From Amoebophrya sp. A120 (taxonomy: Eukaryota; Sar; Dinophyceae; Syndiniales; Amoebophryaceae), in contig CAJINV010000001.1 of the NCBI GenBank assembly GCA_905178155.1, positions 15,810,142 to 15,874,141 on the forward strand: a DNA stretch of 64,000 nt. Direction: 5' to 3'. Shown piece by piece: positions 53,014-64,000 of the stretch. The notes beneath the pieces were generated by a model. That model was not told the origin of the DNA. It did no database searches and saw nothing but the letters and a program-made list of their open reading frames with translations. The position numbers were made by a program, and so were the translations under genes. Position 1 is the first letter of the stretch; each line of letters opens with the position of its first letter.

Positions 53014-53478
53014 CAGATGACTAGGATCTTATTGACGACGCGGCAGTGACTTACTGTACGGAATCAGAAGTTAGTACGATTTGCCTTTGAGTCCATGTTG
53101 ATCACGCGAACATATTCTTTCTTTCCATTCATCACACGCGAACATATTCTTTCTTTCTTTCTTTCTTTCTGTTCGTGCCAGGGCTTGGCGTCAAAGGTTC
53201 AAGGCCCTAAAAAATCCTCTTGGTCCACATTTCAGATTTTTCTCTTGATCATCGAACATATTCACATCACCGACATTGATTACAGTTGCGAAATATTGCT
53301 TCAAATTCTTTACAACGTGCGCCAACGCGGAACAACGTGCGCATCATCCTCTTCGCTTGTTTTTGTCGAAGCGACAGCTCTCGGAGTGCCAGCGCACAGC
53401 CGGACAAAAACAATAGCTATAGCAGGTTGTCTTTCTTTCCCTACAACATAGTGCTCAACTGCCTCGAAGATAATCCGT
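53014..53478. repeat. Short spacer with a TTTC microsatellite and a 23-bp local direct repeat
   Basis: Around 53103-53170 the sequence cgcgaacatattctttcttt occurs twice, the second time running into a (ttct)n tract. No gene is seen. Confidence 0.55.
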
Positions 53479-54081
53479 TCAAGTCATCCGCATTTCTGCC
53501 TTCACTGGTTTCAACCGTTCGACCGTATCAGCGTAGACCTGCCTCCGGTCAATGTTTCTGGGTAGTATCAGTTCGTTGTAAATAACTTCGGGCGTCCTGG
53601 GCTCCGCCCCCGCGTACCAGTGCCGACCGGATTCCAGCAGGTAATTGGTTGTGTCGATGCCGTTGTAGTCCCGCGGCTGCACGGAATTCCAGACCACCTG
53701 CTGGTCACTCGCGTTCACCGGGCCCCCGAAGGGGTGCGAGGCGTCCGCAAGTAACAAGCTGCCCATCGGTCCGCCCTTACCGTTCTGGTTCCAGGGATGG
53801 TTGATGGAAAAAGCGGGGTCTCGCGTCCGGAAAGCCTGGTTCCACATCCCGACCTGGTCGTACTCCGGAATCAACGCCGCCGCCGACTTTCTCGCCTCCT
53901 TTCCGCTACTTATGAGAAAACTCGTTCCTCTCGCTGCATGGTGTTGCGTTCGGCGAGGACACCCGCCGGGGTTTCTACTTCGGGGTGCTGGTCCCGGTAA
54001 GGACGCTGATTTTGCAGAAAAAACGAATTGGTCGTCATTCGGAGACAACCAGCTTGTCAGAAGCTGTGATATGTGGCCCAT
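53479..54081 (-). CDS. Hypothetical protein, up to 200 aa, start uncertain
   Basis: An ATG at 54081 opens a 200-codon frame. From about residue 60 it looks coding (IPEYDQVGMWNQAFRTRD, HPFGGPVNASDQQVVWNS, ELILPRNIDRRQVYADTVER). The upstream part of this frame is less convincing. In another frame, 54005-53913 after a cag acceptor gives a better-looking segment (RPYRDQHPEVETPAGVLAE). Either the ATG is real or a frameshift or unread intron near 53910 joins the two. No family recognised; the Trp/Pro/Asn-rich style recalls axonemal filler proteins, which is only an impression. Confidence 0.45.
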   Translation of the reverse strand: MGHISQLLTSWLSPNDDQFVFSAKSASLPGPAPRSRNPGGCPRRTQHHAARGTSFLISSGKEARKSAAALIPEYDQVGMWNQAFRTRDPAFSINHPWNQNGKGGPMGSLLLADASHPFGGPVNASDQQVVWNSVQPRDYNGIDTTNYLLESGRHWYAGAEPRTPEVIYNELILPRNIDRRQVYADTVERLKPVKAEMRMT

Positions 54082-54909
54082 GCTTGAAAGTTGAAACTAC
54101 GCTTACTTTCGGCAACCCTTTATCGCGAGGAATCCGCGTCCAAGGAAGTAATAGCTGCAGGAGCAGGTGTGAATAAAGCACCTTTTCTTAATCTTCTAGC
54201 CCTGTTCACACAAAAATCCTGGTTACAGGCCTAGTGTGGTCGTCCGCACGGCGCGTTGCGATTACTACGTAAACCTTTTTCGAATTCGCAGCCAAACGGC
54301 ACTAGTGAATGAAAGCAAGGTACTGCGTAAAAAGCGATGTCGATTGTACGTCAGCGACGACTTAACAATGCAGTTGCGACAACGACAAGTAGCGGAGCGA
54401 AGGAGCAGTCAAACGAAAGGCGAAAACTTCGACTTTCGAAATTCTTCGACGACGGCACAAAAAAATCGAAGAAGAGCGAAACATACAAGAACGATGATGA
54501 ATGCATAGAAATAACTACGACCTGCCACATTTATAGCTGCGGAACACCCAACGCCTCTCCCTCTACGTGCCGCCCGTGTCGCGGTCAGTGCGTACTGTTG
54601 AAACTCTCATCTGCGCTTCGTTTCCTTCCGCGAACTCAGTCACTTGTTCATTTGAGGCGTCGCTGTTTAGATAGAGGGAAAAACATTCATTCAGAGCGGT
54701 TTTTTGTGATATAGAGATTACAGATTCATTTTGGTGGAAATGAAGGAAAATAACAAACCCCAGAAGAACTGTAGGCACAACAGCCAGGAAGAACTAAAAC
54801 ATCCGCTGCGGCATTCATCGCTTTCGAGAACGACAAGTGCTTTAATTCAAGTATGGAGAATCGGAGGGTCATCGTCGCCTTCCAAAAGCGCGAAGACCCC
54901 TCTGCGCAG
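54082..54909. other. Gene-free interval
   Basis: Spacer between the 200-aa ORF and the GDT1 gene, likely containing the 3' end of the latter. No coding, RNA or repeat signal recognised. Confidence 0.4.
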
Positions 54910-56074
54910 TCACTCCTCTGGGCCGTACCATACTGCGTAGAGCGCAAACCCCAGAAACACGAACCCACTGCCCAGCGTGACTTGTCGCTCCGAGATGTGC
55001 TTTGCGAGCATTTTTCCCCCCGCTATTGCAACGGAGGTGCAGACCGCGTGGCCGAGTATCTGATGAAAATTAGATTCTTCCAATTAGCAGCACACCCAGA
55101 CAACAATAGACGTAGTTCTTTTGGGTGAAAGACATCGAGCAGGTGCAAAATCTGTTTCAACAAAAACAAGTAGACTTCCAGGACAACAAATTCAGTACCG
55201 CTCCAACGACGATGCCCCCGAAGTCGCGAGCCGCGCCCATGGCGACGGTTGATACTTGCGATTTGTCACCCCACTCCGCTAGAAAAGTCATCGCGAATAT
55301 TGCACCCACTACTTGCAAGACGCTTTTTTTCTGTGTTGAGATTTGCAGATCAATTCAACAACAACACTAGTAAAGCATCGCAAACCCGACAAGTAGAAGG
55401 AAAGAGCGTCGGTCCTTGAAACGATCTTTGCTCGCAGAACACAAACCAAGATACGCCAAACCAACTAGTATTTCTTACCTGCTTGAGTGTCTTGTCCTCC
55501 TTAAGTTCCTTTTCGGTCTCTGCCAATTCCTCCGAAACTCCCACACCCTCGCCCTTCGCATACATGTCCAAGGCATCCTTTATGGCGCTCCCGCCAAAAA
55601 AAACGAAGAGTAGTATCGCGCCCCAGTGTGATAGTGTTGGAGAAAGTAGGGTAGGTACCAGAAGCCCGATGGCAGCTGTCGTGGAGTGTAATGGCGTTCT
55701 TTTGATCTTCCGGATGAATGTACGTAGCATTCGGATGAATGGCCGTGACTTTCGTCGAAATAGAGCAAAAAACTTTAGCACCAGGCAGCACGTAGCATCT
55801 AGAAATTTCAGATAGTACATACGGAAACGAAACGACTCGAAATCGTACAAATTACACAACCTGTACCTGATAGTATCGTCATAGTAGCAAGCGCTCCCCA
55901 GCAGCCTGCGAACACGTGTATGGCCTTCTTTGATATTGACAGAATTGCGGCGATAAAAAACGTGCGATCGCCGATTTCCGTTGCCCCAACCATTACTAAT
56001 GAATGCAGAAACGCGCTCCAGAAGTGCCCTTCATGGGGCTCCGCAAACACGTGTGGTTCCACTGTACCGCCCAT
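54910..56074 (-). CDS. GDT1: GDT1/TMEM165 family cation/proton antiporter
   Basis: Six-helix membrane exchanger of the UPF0016 family, which moves calcium or manganese into Golgi-type compartments or plastids against protons. Four exons, 56074-55867, 55675-55479, 55330-55199 and 55059-54910, are phase-consistent and encode 228 aa. Both signature motifs E-x-G-D-(K/R)-(S/T) are present: TEIGDRTFF near residue 34 and AEWGDKSQVST near residue 145. Each is followed by small-residue-rich helices (AILSISKKAIHVFAGCWGAL; GAVLGHAV-type region LGHAVCTSVAIAGGKML). The loop between the halves is acidic (SEELAETEKELKED). The protein is short at its N-terminus and has no obvious signal or transit peptide. 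The subcellular site cannot be told from sequence. Confidence 0.92.
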
Positions 56075-56979
56075 TGTTTCTGAATGCTATGTGAGAAAGA
56101 ACTTATTTCACTTGTATGTTGCGTATGGTGCCGCGCACTTGTTATTTAAAAAAATTCACTTTTTTCCGAATTTTTATTTTTTCAGCAGGCCTTACATAAT
56201 CCGAGGGGTAATCGAGTTTAAACTTTTTGCAAATTCAGAGCTGCTACAACCTACTATATTTGGGCTGATGCTGACGCGCGTGTCCCAGACTGCGGAGCGA
56301 AATTCAATTTTTTTTCGAAACTATGAAACAGAAACACTCGCCAATGAAAATTTGTTCGTGAGAGCTACTAATGTGTCGCCTAGTAGTTCTTTGTACTTTA
56401 GAGCTACTACCATATACAAGCCAGGGTCACAACTTTTGACGCCAACTTTCTGTGAGTCTTTCTGTTTGCCCATATTGTGCCGCTGAATTTTTATTTTTCG
56501 AAAAATACCTGTTCGCGAAGAATCAAGAGGGACAGACACACAATCGAGGAACGCAACGCAACGGCAAAAATCAAAAATGAAAAGCGCTTTGACATGTTTG
56601 ATCCATGCACGTTCGACCGTCAAGTTTCATGTTTATCTCGTGGTCAATCAAGAAATTCATCAAATTTGATTTGAACACGATCCACGACCTCGCCTGAAAT
56701 CTACAAGACCAATCACTCACTAAGAAGCTGGTTGCAGTGAGTGGCGGGACAAGGACTCGCAATAAATTGCGTTCGAAACACTTGAGACGTCATCTGTTTC
56801 GAGTCACTTTATGATTCATACATTTTCAGTTCGGTGGAACCATAAAGTTTAGCATCCATTTGTTCTTTCCGGTGGTTGCAGGATGAAGTTCATTTTCACG
56901 GCGAAACAATAAAGAACTTCCATTCTTTTCAAAATCAAATTCCAGCACCAGGTACTAGACAAGATGATCCACCAGAAAA
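56075..56979. other. Gene-free interval
   Basis: AT-rich spacer upstream of GDT1. A 100-codon minus frame at 56321-56623 lacks coding character. No repeat or RNA gene seen. Confidence 0.4.
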
Positions 56980-58729
56980 CTAGAGACCCGCTTCCCTGAG
57001 GGACCTTGGGTTCATATGTTCGACTTCGTCCTCGTCGGTGCTGTCGTCGCCGTGCTGCAAGTGCTCTTCTGGCCCCAGCGTCCCGTGGTCCCGGCTGCGT
57101 TTTTCGTCGTCAATGTTTTCCAACACCTTGCGGCGATAGTAGGCCAGAAAGATGAGGAAGGCCATGATGCAGAGAATGGCCAAAACCAAGCACGTCCAAT
57201 TATCCACAGAAAAAAACCCATCCACATCCATTTTTTGCATGACAAACACGTGATAATCACGTGTTTGTCATGCAAAAAATGGATGTGGATGGGTTTTTTT
57301 CTGTGGATACCAATCCACGATCTCCTCCATTAGGCTCACTTTGTGCAGTTTCAGCCGCGTCTCCCCGGGTCGCAGCCCCAGTCGCTTCTCGAGTTCCGAC
57401 CCCGGCCGCTTTCTCCAGTCCACGGTCCACGTTATGAGAGTGCACAACTACGCCTTCCTGCTTTGAAGGACATGGACAGCAAGACAAGCAAGGGCAGAAA
57501 TTTTTGAAATGTGGTTTTCTCTATCATGGAATGAGAAATCTACGTGTGAATTTTTGAGGTGTTTTCAATTTGTCACGCTGACCGTCTTTCAAGCCAATGT
57601 GTAGCTGTGGACCTCGACCCGGGCTGTCGGTGATGGTGTTCGTGTTGGAAATGACATTCGCATTTTGCATTACATTCAAAACTGGTCGCGAGTGGTGCAT
57701 TCTCATACACTCTTCTTCCGTGCCATTTGTACGGTTCCTGCGAGGTGGACCAAGAGGTGTCTGCCGGGGAGGCACGCCGGGGGCAGAGTCATCGTTTTCC
57801 CCGGCACTGTCCCACGGTTTTACGATCTCCTCGTCACCCTTTCCTTTTCCTTTTCCGATGATGGGATGATCGGGACCTCCATAACCGTCACAGCACGACG
57901 ACGAGGACGACACACTACCGGTGGGCGCAGATGAATTCTCGGAATCTCCTGGTTCTGCTTTTGGATTTGACTCCCGTGGTTTTTCGTGATACAACGGACG
58001 GAAATAACCTCTTTCTGCTGCTCCTCCTTCCTTATTACCTGCTTCCAGCGGATGATTTTGTTCACTAGACGAGGTACTCATCATGATGTTTTCGACGGCG
58101 TTGGAAATGGCGGCTCCTTGGTCGGCTTGTTTTTCGGTCGTTGAGTTATCCGTAGAAGTACTTCTAGAGCCTGTTGCTCGCCCGCTTGTACTACTGGCAC
58201 CACTCTGTGGTGCCTCCTCCAGCACAGCTTTTGCCTGTTGTAGCTGCTTCGGCCTTCTCGGCTCTTCCTCCTGTGCAGTCTGGTGCAGTGCATCTCCTGC
58301 GCCTTCTGGCTCATGCGCATGCTCCATCTCCTCGAGGAAAACACGACCTGTTCGCTGCTTGCGTTGGGTAGATCTCTCTATCGGGCCTCTTGCGGACGCG
58401 CCTCCAGAAATTTTGTCCACGTCGGCTGTAGAATCCACGACGAACGCGACCGGGGATTCTTCAGTTGCCGCAACATCTTTGGAGGGAAGATGAGCGCTGG
58501 TTCCAACGGTTTCGAAAGCTGGTAACTGCCGTATCGCTGCTACATTTAACGCTTCAGTGTTGTCTCCCGGCTGATCTTCATGTGCGTCTGTACTCGTAGT
58601 GCCTCCGGGTTCCACTTTGGAGATCATTCGTGGTATGTTTACCTCTTGGGAATTCCCCGCTGCTGCTACCACAAGCGCGTACAGGATGGGCCTTGCAACG
58701 AGAAGCGACTGTTGAGGCGGTGCCATCAT
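56980..58729 (-). CDS. Type I membrane protein with disordered ectodomain, interrupted by a palindromic element
   Basis: From ATG 58729 the protein starts with a hydrophobic stretch that looks like a signal peptide (SLLVARPILYALVVAAA). A Ser/Gln/Glu-rich region of about 350 residues follows, to about 57560. Further coding resumes near 57440-57315 in a basic segment (RKRPGSELEKRLGLRPGETR; KLHKVSLMEEIVDW). After a 109-bp palindrome the same frame continues into a membrane helix (TCLVLAILCIMAFLIFLAYY), a short basic stop-transfer and an acidic cytosolic tail ending REAGL. If the palindrome stays in the mRNA the frame stops 16 codons into it and the membrane anchor is lost. The acceptor near 57446 is tentative. 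No family is recognised. Confidence 0.6.
57196..57314. mobile_element. Perfect 109-bp palindrome with 5-bp target duplication, inserted in coding sequence
   Basis: Arms of 54 bp (57201-57254 and 57256-57309) are exact reverse complements around a single central A. The outer ends read tatccacag / ctgtggata. CCAAT flanks it on both sides (57196-57200 and 57310-57314). Element plus one duplication is 114 bp, a multiple of three, and its removal joins GAT TGG ACG in frame. No AG acceptor lies in the right arm or in the first part of the next exon. Confidence 0.9.
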
Positions 58730-59344
58730 GATGGAGACGCGCCCGTGCCTTCTTCTGCTGCTGGTACGAGCGCACTTGTTTTTCTTTCGCAAGTCTGCCT
58801 ACAATATCGGCGCTTTGCCTAAATGACGCAAAATTACACTCATGTACTTATCCTATCGCCCCTCCGTGTCTTGTTCCGTCTCGTCTCAATGTCTTATCGA
58901 TTTTTCTTCCTCTTCGCAAAGTTGTTTCATTGATCTGCACGACGACTGACAAGAGAAGTACGAGGCACAAAACGACGAGCGTCAGCAATGCCAAAATGGC
59001 CACGACGAAGGAGCGAATATTTCTGTGCGATCTCTCAACTGCTGCGCTCGCGGTCACGACTCTTGTTCTCTGCGTGTCCATGCGACATTTCGAAATCACG
59101 CATAAACGAAACAACAGCTTGAATTCATTTACAGTTCCACGATGCAGGTGCACCACGACATAGTACTAGAACACAGTTACTAGCTACACCACACGAGCTG
59201 GTCGTCACATCGATCAGCTGCTCGTGTTGATGAATGAATACGGTAGCGCGAGAGAGCGTGTCTTCGTCGATACAGTCATGGGCTAAGCGTCAAAAAGAGC
59301 AAGCACAAACGAACCTATGCTGTAAAAGCACAAGTAGATCACAT
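58730..59344. other. Spacer with a doubtful small membrane ORF
   Basis: A minus frame from an ATG near 59081 to 58848 would encode about 77 residues with one strongly hydrophobic stretch (FVVAILALLTLVVLCLVLLL). It lies between two minus genes and may be a small gene, but there is no other support. Confidence 0.3.
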
Positions 59345-60412
59345 TCACAAATCCTCGCGATACAAGAGGCGATCAGCGCGTTCCTCCCTTTTCCGCTGCC
59401 GTGCCTGTGTGTACTCCAGTGCCCGTTCCGCTTTCTTCGCTTTGTTATTTCCGACCACAACGATATCCTCCTGCTTCTGCAATCGATGCATGCTAGTAAA
59501 CAACTTCACGACACCCCGCGTCGCCAGACTCCTCAGGCTTCGCTCGAAAGTCTGTTGTGTGGTTTGAAGTTGATCTTGATGCAGGTTGTTATTTTCAAGA
59601 CGAATTATCAACGCGCTGCACGTTCGCATCGCCTCACGAAGGAACCATTTACATTTAGTTTGACATGCATAACATAGTAGTACTTAGCTACATTCATCTT
59701 CTCGTATACATATTCGAAGAATCACAAATTCTTGTACCTGATCCTTGACAACGTCTGGCTTGGTGTGTATGCCCCTCGCCTCCAGACTTTCGTTCGCTTT
59801 CAGCTGTCTCGCCAGTCGCTTTTCTTGATTCTTTTTTACCGCTTCTGCCTCGACTTTCTTCTCGATCTCGGCGAGGGGTCGGGCGGACTTCTTTGTTTTC
59901 TTCTTCGTCTTGGCCTCGTCAATCAAACGATTTGCCTCAGCCTCCGCATTCTTGTTGGCTCCCGCGGTTTCGTCAGCATCGGTTTCGCCCAGCACAAGCG
60001 GTTTCTTTTTCTCGGCACTTTCGTCTTTTGCAAAGATGCGCTGAAACGCTGTCGCAAGACCTTTCAAGCCGCCACCCGCCGGCTGTGCGGCGTTCTGCTT
60101 CTTTCGTGAAGAACCGGCGGGGCTCTCATCGTCGTCAGAAGACTCTGAATCGTCATCGCCGAGCGACTCTACTTCACTGTCGGTAATACTAATATCTTCC
60201 CGCTCCTGGTCGGCCATAGCGACGTCGTCACCCGCCCGTTCCTCCTCGTCATCTTCCGTTGCATTTATTTTGCCGCTTGGTGTTCGTGACTCTTCCTTGA
60301 CTGTTGTATAATCAGCGTTTTCACTACTTTTCTCTCCAGGAGCTGCTGCTGCCATATCAGCCACGGACTTCGTCGCGGTCGTCTTTCGCTTCTTTGTCGC
60401 TGGCGGTCCCAT
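59345..60412 (-). CDS. RRP15: Ribosomal RNA-processing protein 15 (RRP15)
   Basis: Nucleolar factor needed for pre-60S ribosome assembly. Two exons, 60412-59738 and 59551-59345, join in phase 0 to give 293 aa. The N-terminus is Lys-rich (TKKRKTTATKS), followed by acidic low-complexity sequence (SLGDDDSESSDDDESP). The family core begins at LKGLATAFQRIFAKDES, followed by a Lys/Glu helical region. The second exon contains the signature SLATRGVVKLFTSMHRLQKQ, matching the ATRGVVQLFNAV motif of yeast and animal RRP15, and ends in a charged helix. The acid/basic low-complexity head is typical of nucleolar proteins. Confidence 0.88.
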
Positions 60413-61566
60413 GGTTGTGTGCCTCCTAGTAGGTTGTCAGGGTCAATAAAATCTGTTCAACTCTAACGAGACTGCCGATGAAAGAATTCCACGCAACAAA
60501 CCAGAAACTAGATTTATTCCAACGCAATAGCAATTAGGGTCGCTTAAGTAGTAGAAAATCGCTCCTCAATTTCCACTGAGCTGTTCTTGATGTCCTTGAT
60601 GTGACGAGGGACACTAAACGATTCGGCGGCCATAGGCATAGCACTCAGAGAAGATCACAGCATGATTTTTCCTTTGTGATCCTGCATCTTCCGATCCTCG
60701 AGAGCATTGACTCAACCATCGACACGGATCGATTATTTCATAATTATCTTTGCAAGATCAGGAAATGCAAGTATTGATCATGTCGCAGACAACTCCAAGA
60801 ATTTTGGATCTACTTTAATTTCTGTAGCTAGGGTGATCCGAAAGGACCTTCATCTTTTTCGTCTATTTTTGGTTGGCAAATTCAGCAACAAAACCCGCCA
60901 GCGCTTTGTCTATGTTTGACGATACTAACATCTGTTGTTGAACAAGGCACACTATTTTTGAAGGGTTGAAAAGTCGCAGTGACGGTGAGGAGGTCTAGTC
61001 CCTGAAGTTCAGATTTTTCTTTTTCCATGCGAGGCAAGAATAAAAACGTGATACGACTTTTTCTTTGTCTCGGTCTTCATTTGTGAAACAAACAAAAACA
61101 ATGCAAAAACTTCTTTGATATCTTTGATGATAAGTAAGTGCGTCTTCGTAAATTTTGGGCCAAATGCTAAATAGGCCCGCAGAAATGCGGAGTTGTTCGT
61201 TGTAAAGCAAAAAAAAAGATAAAACGTAAGAATACACCTCCGCTTTCTTACGCGGTCGTGCTCGCTTCGATCCAAGATAGATATGGGGTAATGCTAGGTG
61301 ATGATAGCACGTCGGGGAAATAGGAAGAAAGTCGATACTGATATTGTACTTAATTACTCCGTCAGTGGATGCATACTCATACATAGAATAGATGCAACAA
61401 CAATGAGATTTTCGGGTTTTTTGAATACCAATACACTTTCCTCGGTTGGTTTTTTCGGAACGTCTTCTCTTGCCGTCACGACAAAATGCTCATCTAAGAT
61501 AGAAGTTGCTCGTTCACGACTTTTCTCCTGTTCGCTGTGTAGTAGTTCCGGGGGTTTTTCTCCTCT
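60413..61566. other. Gene-free interval of 1.15 kb
   Basis: AT-rich spacer upstream of RRP15 and downstream of the next minus gene. No coding, RNA or repeat signal that I can support. Confidence 0.4.
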
Positions 61567-62559
61567 TCACTTGTGTTCCTGATCCGGGTTGATTTGGCGG
61601 GGCGCTTTCGGCTGGCGTTTCCGGCGGTTCCGCTTGGGTTGCGCGTAGGGCCCCGCCGCGAAGTCCTTCTTTTGCAGGGCAGCGGCCTTGTCGGTCGTGG
61701 CAGCATCGGTGTCACGGAACGTCGGCCTCGTTGAAACGTAGCGCTCCTCCCCCGATTTTTTCTCCTCCACCTTCTCGAGCAGCGCGACCGGCTCAGGGTT
61801 GTTGGTCTGTTCCGCGCCTTCGGCCGCCTTGGCGTTGTGCTGCTGGTCTTGTTCGATAAACGGGTGCTCGATCACACCTGCTCCCTCCTCGGCTTTGTGA
61901 TGACAGTGCGGCCCCGTGCAGGCTCCTTTGCGGAACTCCTCCACCTCCTTGCGCAAGGGGAGGCCATCCTCATCCACGTCCCAGTGCTTCTTCTCCTGCT
62001 GCAGCTCCTTCTCGATGGCGGCATCCGAGGCGGATCCTTGGGATGAATGTGTGGACCAGATGGGAATCACGCGTCGCAAGTCGATCTGGTCCCACAAGTC
62101 CCCGCGCACGCCCAGGGGGTCCACGCGGAACAGCACACAACTGACGAACACCAGCAAAAAGAACACGATGCAGAAGTGCAGGAAGTGGGCGCAGAAGTCG
62201 CAACATCCGACCCCTTTTTGCGCTAACATCCGCGCCTCCGCCCTCCACCACTTCACGATGCGGCTCTTCGTGGAGTTGTGGAGATGAAGATGACCGTGGG
62301 TAGAAGTTGTGCTGTGTTCTACCTCGGTTTGGCTCCGTTCGTCACTGGAGTGTTTGAAGGCACTCGGCCGGTCAAACATTTCCGATTCGTCGTCCGCTTG
62401 ATTGCCGGCCCCTGGCTTGGCCACCCGGCTGGGCACGTTCAGGTCCGATTCCGTGCCGCTCGAACTGGCCCCGCTGGTATCATGATGCTCCCCGTTTAGC
62501 GCGGCATCCCACTCCTCCAGGGTAATGCCGGAATTCATTATCGTGCGAAACTTCCGCAT
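61567..62559 (-). CDS. Single-pass membrane protein of unknown function, 330 aa
   Basis: Uninterrupted frame from the first ATG (MRKFRTIMNSGITLEEWDAA) to TGA. An acidic/Ser-rich N-terminal region with a His-rich patch (THGHLHLHN) precedes a Trp/Arg segment (IVKWWRAEARML). Next is a Cys-rich stretch (GVGCCDFCAHFLHFC) running into a membrane helix (IVFFLLVFVSCVLFRV, about residues 125-147). The C-terminal half is charged and probably disordered, with GPHCHHK and a basic end (KRNRRKRQPKAPRQ). The reading frame stays open upstream of the ATG for 57 codons without another ATG. No family is recognised. Confidence 0.65.
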   Translation of the reverse strand: MRKFRTIMNSGITLEEWDAALNGEHHDTSGASSSGTESDLNVPSRVAKPGAGNQADDESEMFDRPSAFKHSSDERSQTEVEHSTTSTHGHLHLHNSTKSRIVKWWRAEARMLAQKGVGCCDFCAHFLHFCIVFFLLVFVSCVLFRVDPLGVRGDLWDQIDLRRVIPIWSTHSSQGSASDAAIEKELQQEKKHWDVDEDGLPLRKEVEEFRKGACTGPHCHHKAEEGAGVIEHPFIEQDQQHNAKAAEGAEQTNNPEPVALLEKVEEKKSGEERYVSTRPTFRDTDAATTDKAAALQKKDFAAGPYAQPKRNRRKRQPKAPRQINPDQEHK

Positions 62560-64000
62560 GATGTTGATGTTTGAATTTGATATTCGAGACGAATTTGCGC
62601 TAGTTATTGGATGAAGCGCTTCTAGGAGGAAAAACTTGCGAAAAGAAACTGGTTGAATGCGACTCAGAAGATCAGTCTTCTTGTAGATGAAAAACGAAGC
62701 TGGCGGGGATGCGTACAACGTAAAAACCACGAGCAGACGAAGCTAATTCAGGGGGGGGCGAAAAACGGCTTAAATAATTCTTGGCTCTACTTCTCCTATT
62801 AGACCTGGCTGTGGAAAGGCAAAGTCAATGACAGAGCTTGTTCGGAGAACGAGGACGAGCTTTTTGACTTTGAGATGTTACCTTCTGAGCGCCTATCTGC
62901 CCAGAAAGGTAGACTCGAAACTGAAGCCACGCACTCGCAACTCCAACCTCGGTCGTAAAATAGTGTGTTTGCATTTCGCGTCGGATATAACCATTTTTCA
63001 GCAGACAACAGAACTGAGAGACTTGGGGACCCTTGGTAAAACTATAAGAGGTTGGAGATCGTTGTGTATTTCGAAAAAACTAGAAAACTTTTTTTACTAT
63101 AAAACTTGGGAATCGCTGTACTGGATTAAAACTTGGAGCTTAGTTTATTGGTAAAGTTCCAGATTTTTGCAGATATTTTCCTTAAAATCTTAACCTTCAT
63201 TCGCACGGAATGTCCACCATAGCATGGGGACAAGGCGCGCTGTTTGGACTAACAAAGATACAGAAAAATGAGCCACAGCATCGGCGTTTGGTGTGCTGTT
63301 TTTGAGTAAAAGTTCTGTCGTCGAAAAATAGAGTCGCAAACCCGCCGACCTGAGTACGCGTCTTTTACATCGCCGCCCATACAAAAACGTCGGAATTTCC
63401 GATTTAGCTCGGCGGAACTAGGACAGCAAATAGAACTCCCTCAAAAGCTTGAAGCACGTAAATACTGCAAAGAGAGCATGGTCGGTCGCTGGAGCTGGCT
63501 TGCTCTACTATATTTGTCGGTAGCAACTACGATTTTCACGATAAGCAGCACGAAAGAACGCACGACTTCGGGCACGAAATGCACTGCAACAGTCTCGTGA
63601 CTGAGACCGACGTCGAATGACAAAAATAGCCGTTACGACTCCAAAATAAGCACCGAAACAACCAGACGAGCTATCTTGCTCGTCTTAGGTAACTTTTGAC
63701 CGATGCCATTTTTCTGTTGGTTTCTCAGTACGTCGCATACAACAAGCCGAGTCTGTGAAACCAAGCTGGTCAAGTTAGTAGTAAGCATAGTAGGGACCGT
63801 AACCGAGGGAGTCGAGATTCAGATTGTGGACGAAACGCAGCAAAAACTAAGGTCGTAGAGGCATTCACTCAAAAGTAAAACAGTCCTCCTCCTCATTCAA
63901 GGCAAAAATGGGCCGCCTCCCGAGGCCGTTGAAGCGCTGTACTTGATTCTCAAAGTTTCTGATAACATTGGTTCGTTCTTTTGGGTTTCTTTCTTTTGTT
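62560..64000. other. Gene-free right end of the window
   Basis: About 1.4 kb without a convincing ORF on either strand. It holds the upstream side of the 330-aa gene. No repeat or RNA gene recognised. Confidence 0.4.

Noticed and set aside
56321-56623. 100-codon minus ORF
   Set aside because: No motif, odd composition and no ATG-supported context.

Overview
The window is nuclear DNA of a unicellular eukaryote, most likely an alveolate of the dinoflagellate lineage; the compact, intron-containing layout and the TIR-bearing intron-like insertions recall what has been described for parasitic Syndiniales such as Amoebophrya. This placement is inference. The evidence is split multi-exon genes with GT-AG introns of about 55-320 nt, a four-domain voltage-gated calcium channel, a flagellar PG-rich-repeat protein, large serine/glutamine-rich proteins, and every recognisable gene lying on the minus strand over about 62 kb. 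There are no bacterial signals: no operons, ribosome binding sites or CRISPR.

Layout, left to right (all genes on minus, so each starts at its high coordinate). 579-9225: 13-exon calcium channel of about 2133 aa. 9.2-12.1 kb: gene-free, with a GC-rich block flanked by 30-bp direct repeats. 12139-22964: giant BTB protein (at least 3250 aa), then a small coiled-coil ORF at 23350-23835. 24.2-26.45 kb: two tandem copies of a GC-rich repeat of about 1.0-1.2 kb. 27175-31181: multi-spanning membrane protein interrupted by two related TIR elements. 32523-38179: F-box/leucine-rich protein with a long disordered tail and two further TIR insertions. 39709-40477: small membrane protein. 41.5-42.1 kb: uncertain gene. 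42229-44049: proteasome lid deubiquitinase RPN11. 45468-46062: UBC4-type E2. 47255-48635: sperm-tail PG-rich-repeat protein. 49519-51565: 608-aa single-pass membrane protein. 51.7-53.0 kb: TIR element with an assembly gap. 53479-54081: unknown ORF. 54910-56074: GDT1/TMEM165 cation/proton exchanger. 56980-58729: type I membrane protein interrupted by a perfect 109-bp palindrome. 59345-60412: RRP15. 61567-62559: single-pass membrane protein. The rest is gene-free.

Functional themes are calcium and ion handling (Cav channel, GDT1), ubiquitin-proteasome (RPN11, UBC4, F-box, BTB), cilium/flagellum (PG-rich-repeat protein, perhaps the Cav channel) and rRNA processing (RRP15). Nothing suggests an operon-like pathway; neighbours share orientation but not function.

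The most interesting signal is structural. Short elements with terminal inverted repeats, several with target-site duplications, sit inside or next to coding sequence and behave like introns or introner-like elements. In addition, about half of the roughly 40 ordinary splice junctions I resolved by hand begin the downstream exon with GT, leaving AG|GT on both sides of the intron. Exon boundaries were read by eye and checked for phase consistency, with no transcript evidence.
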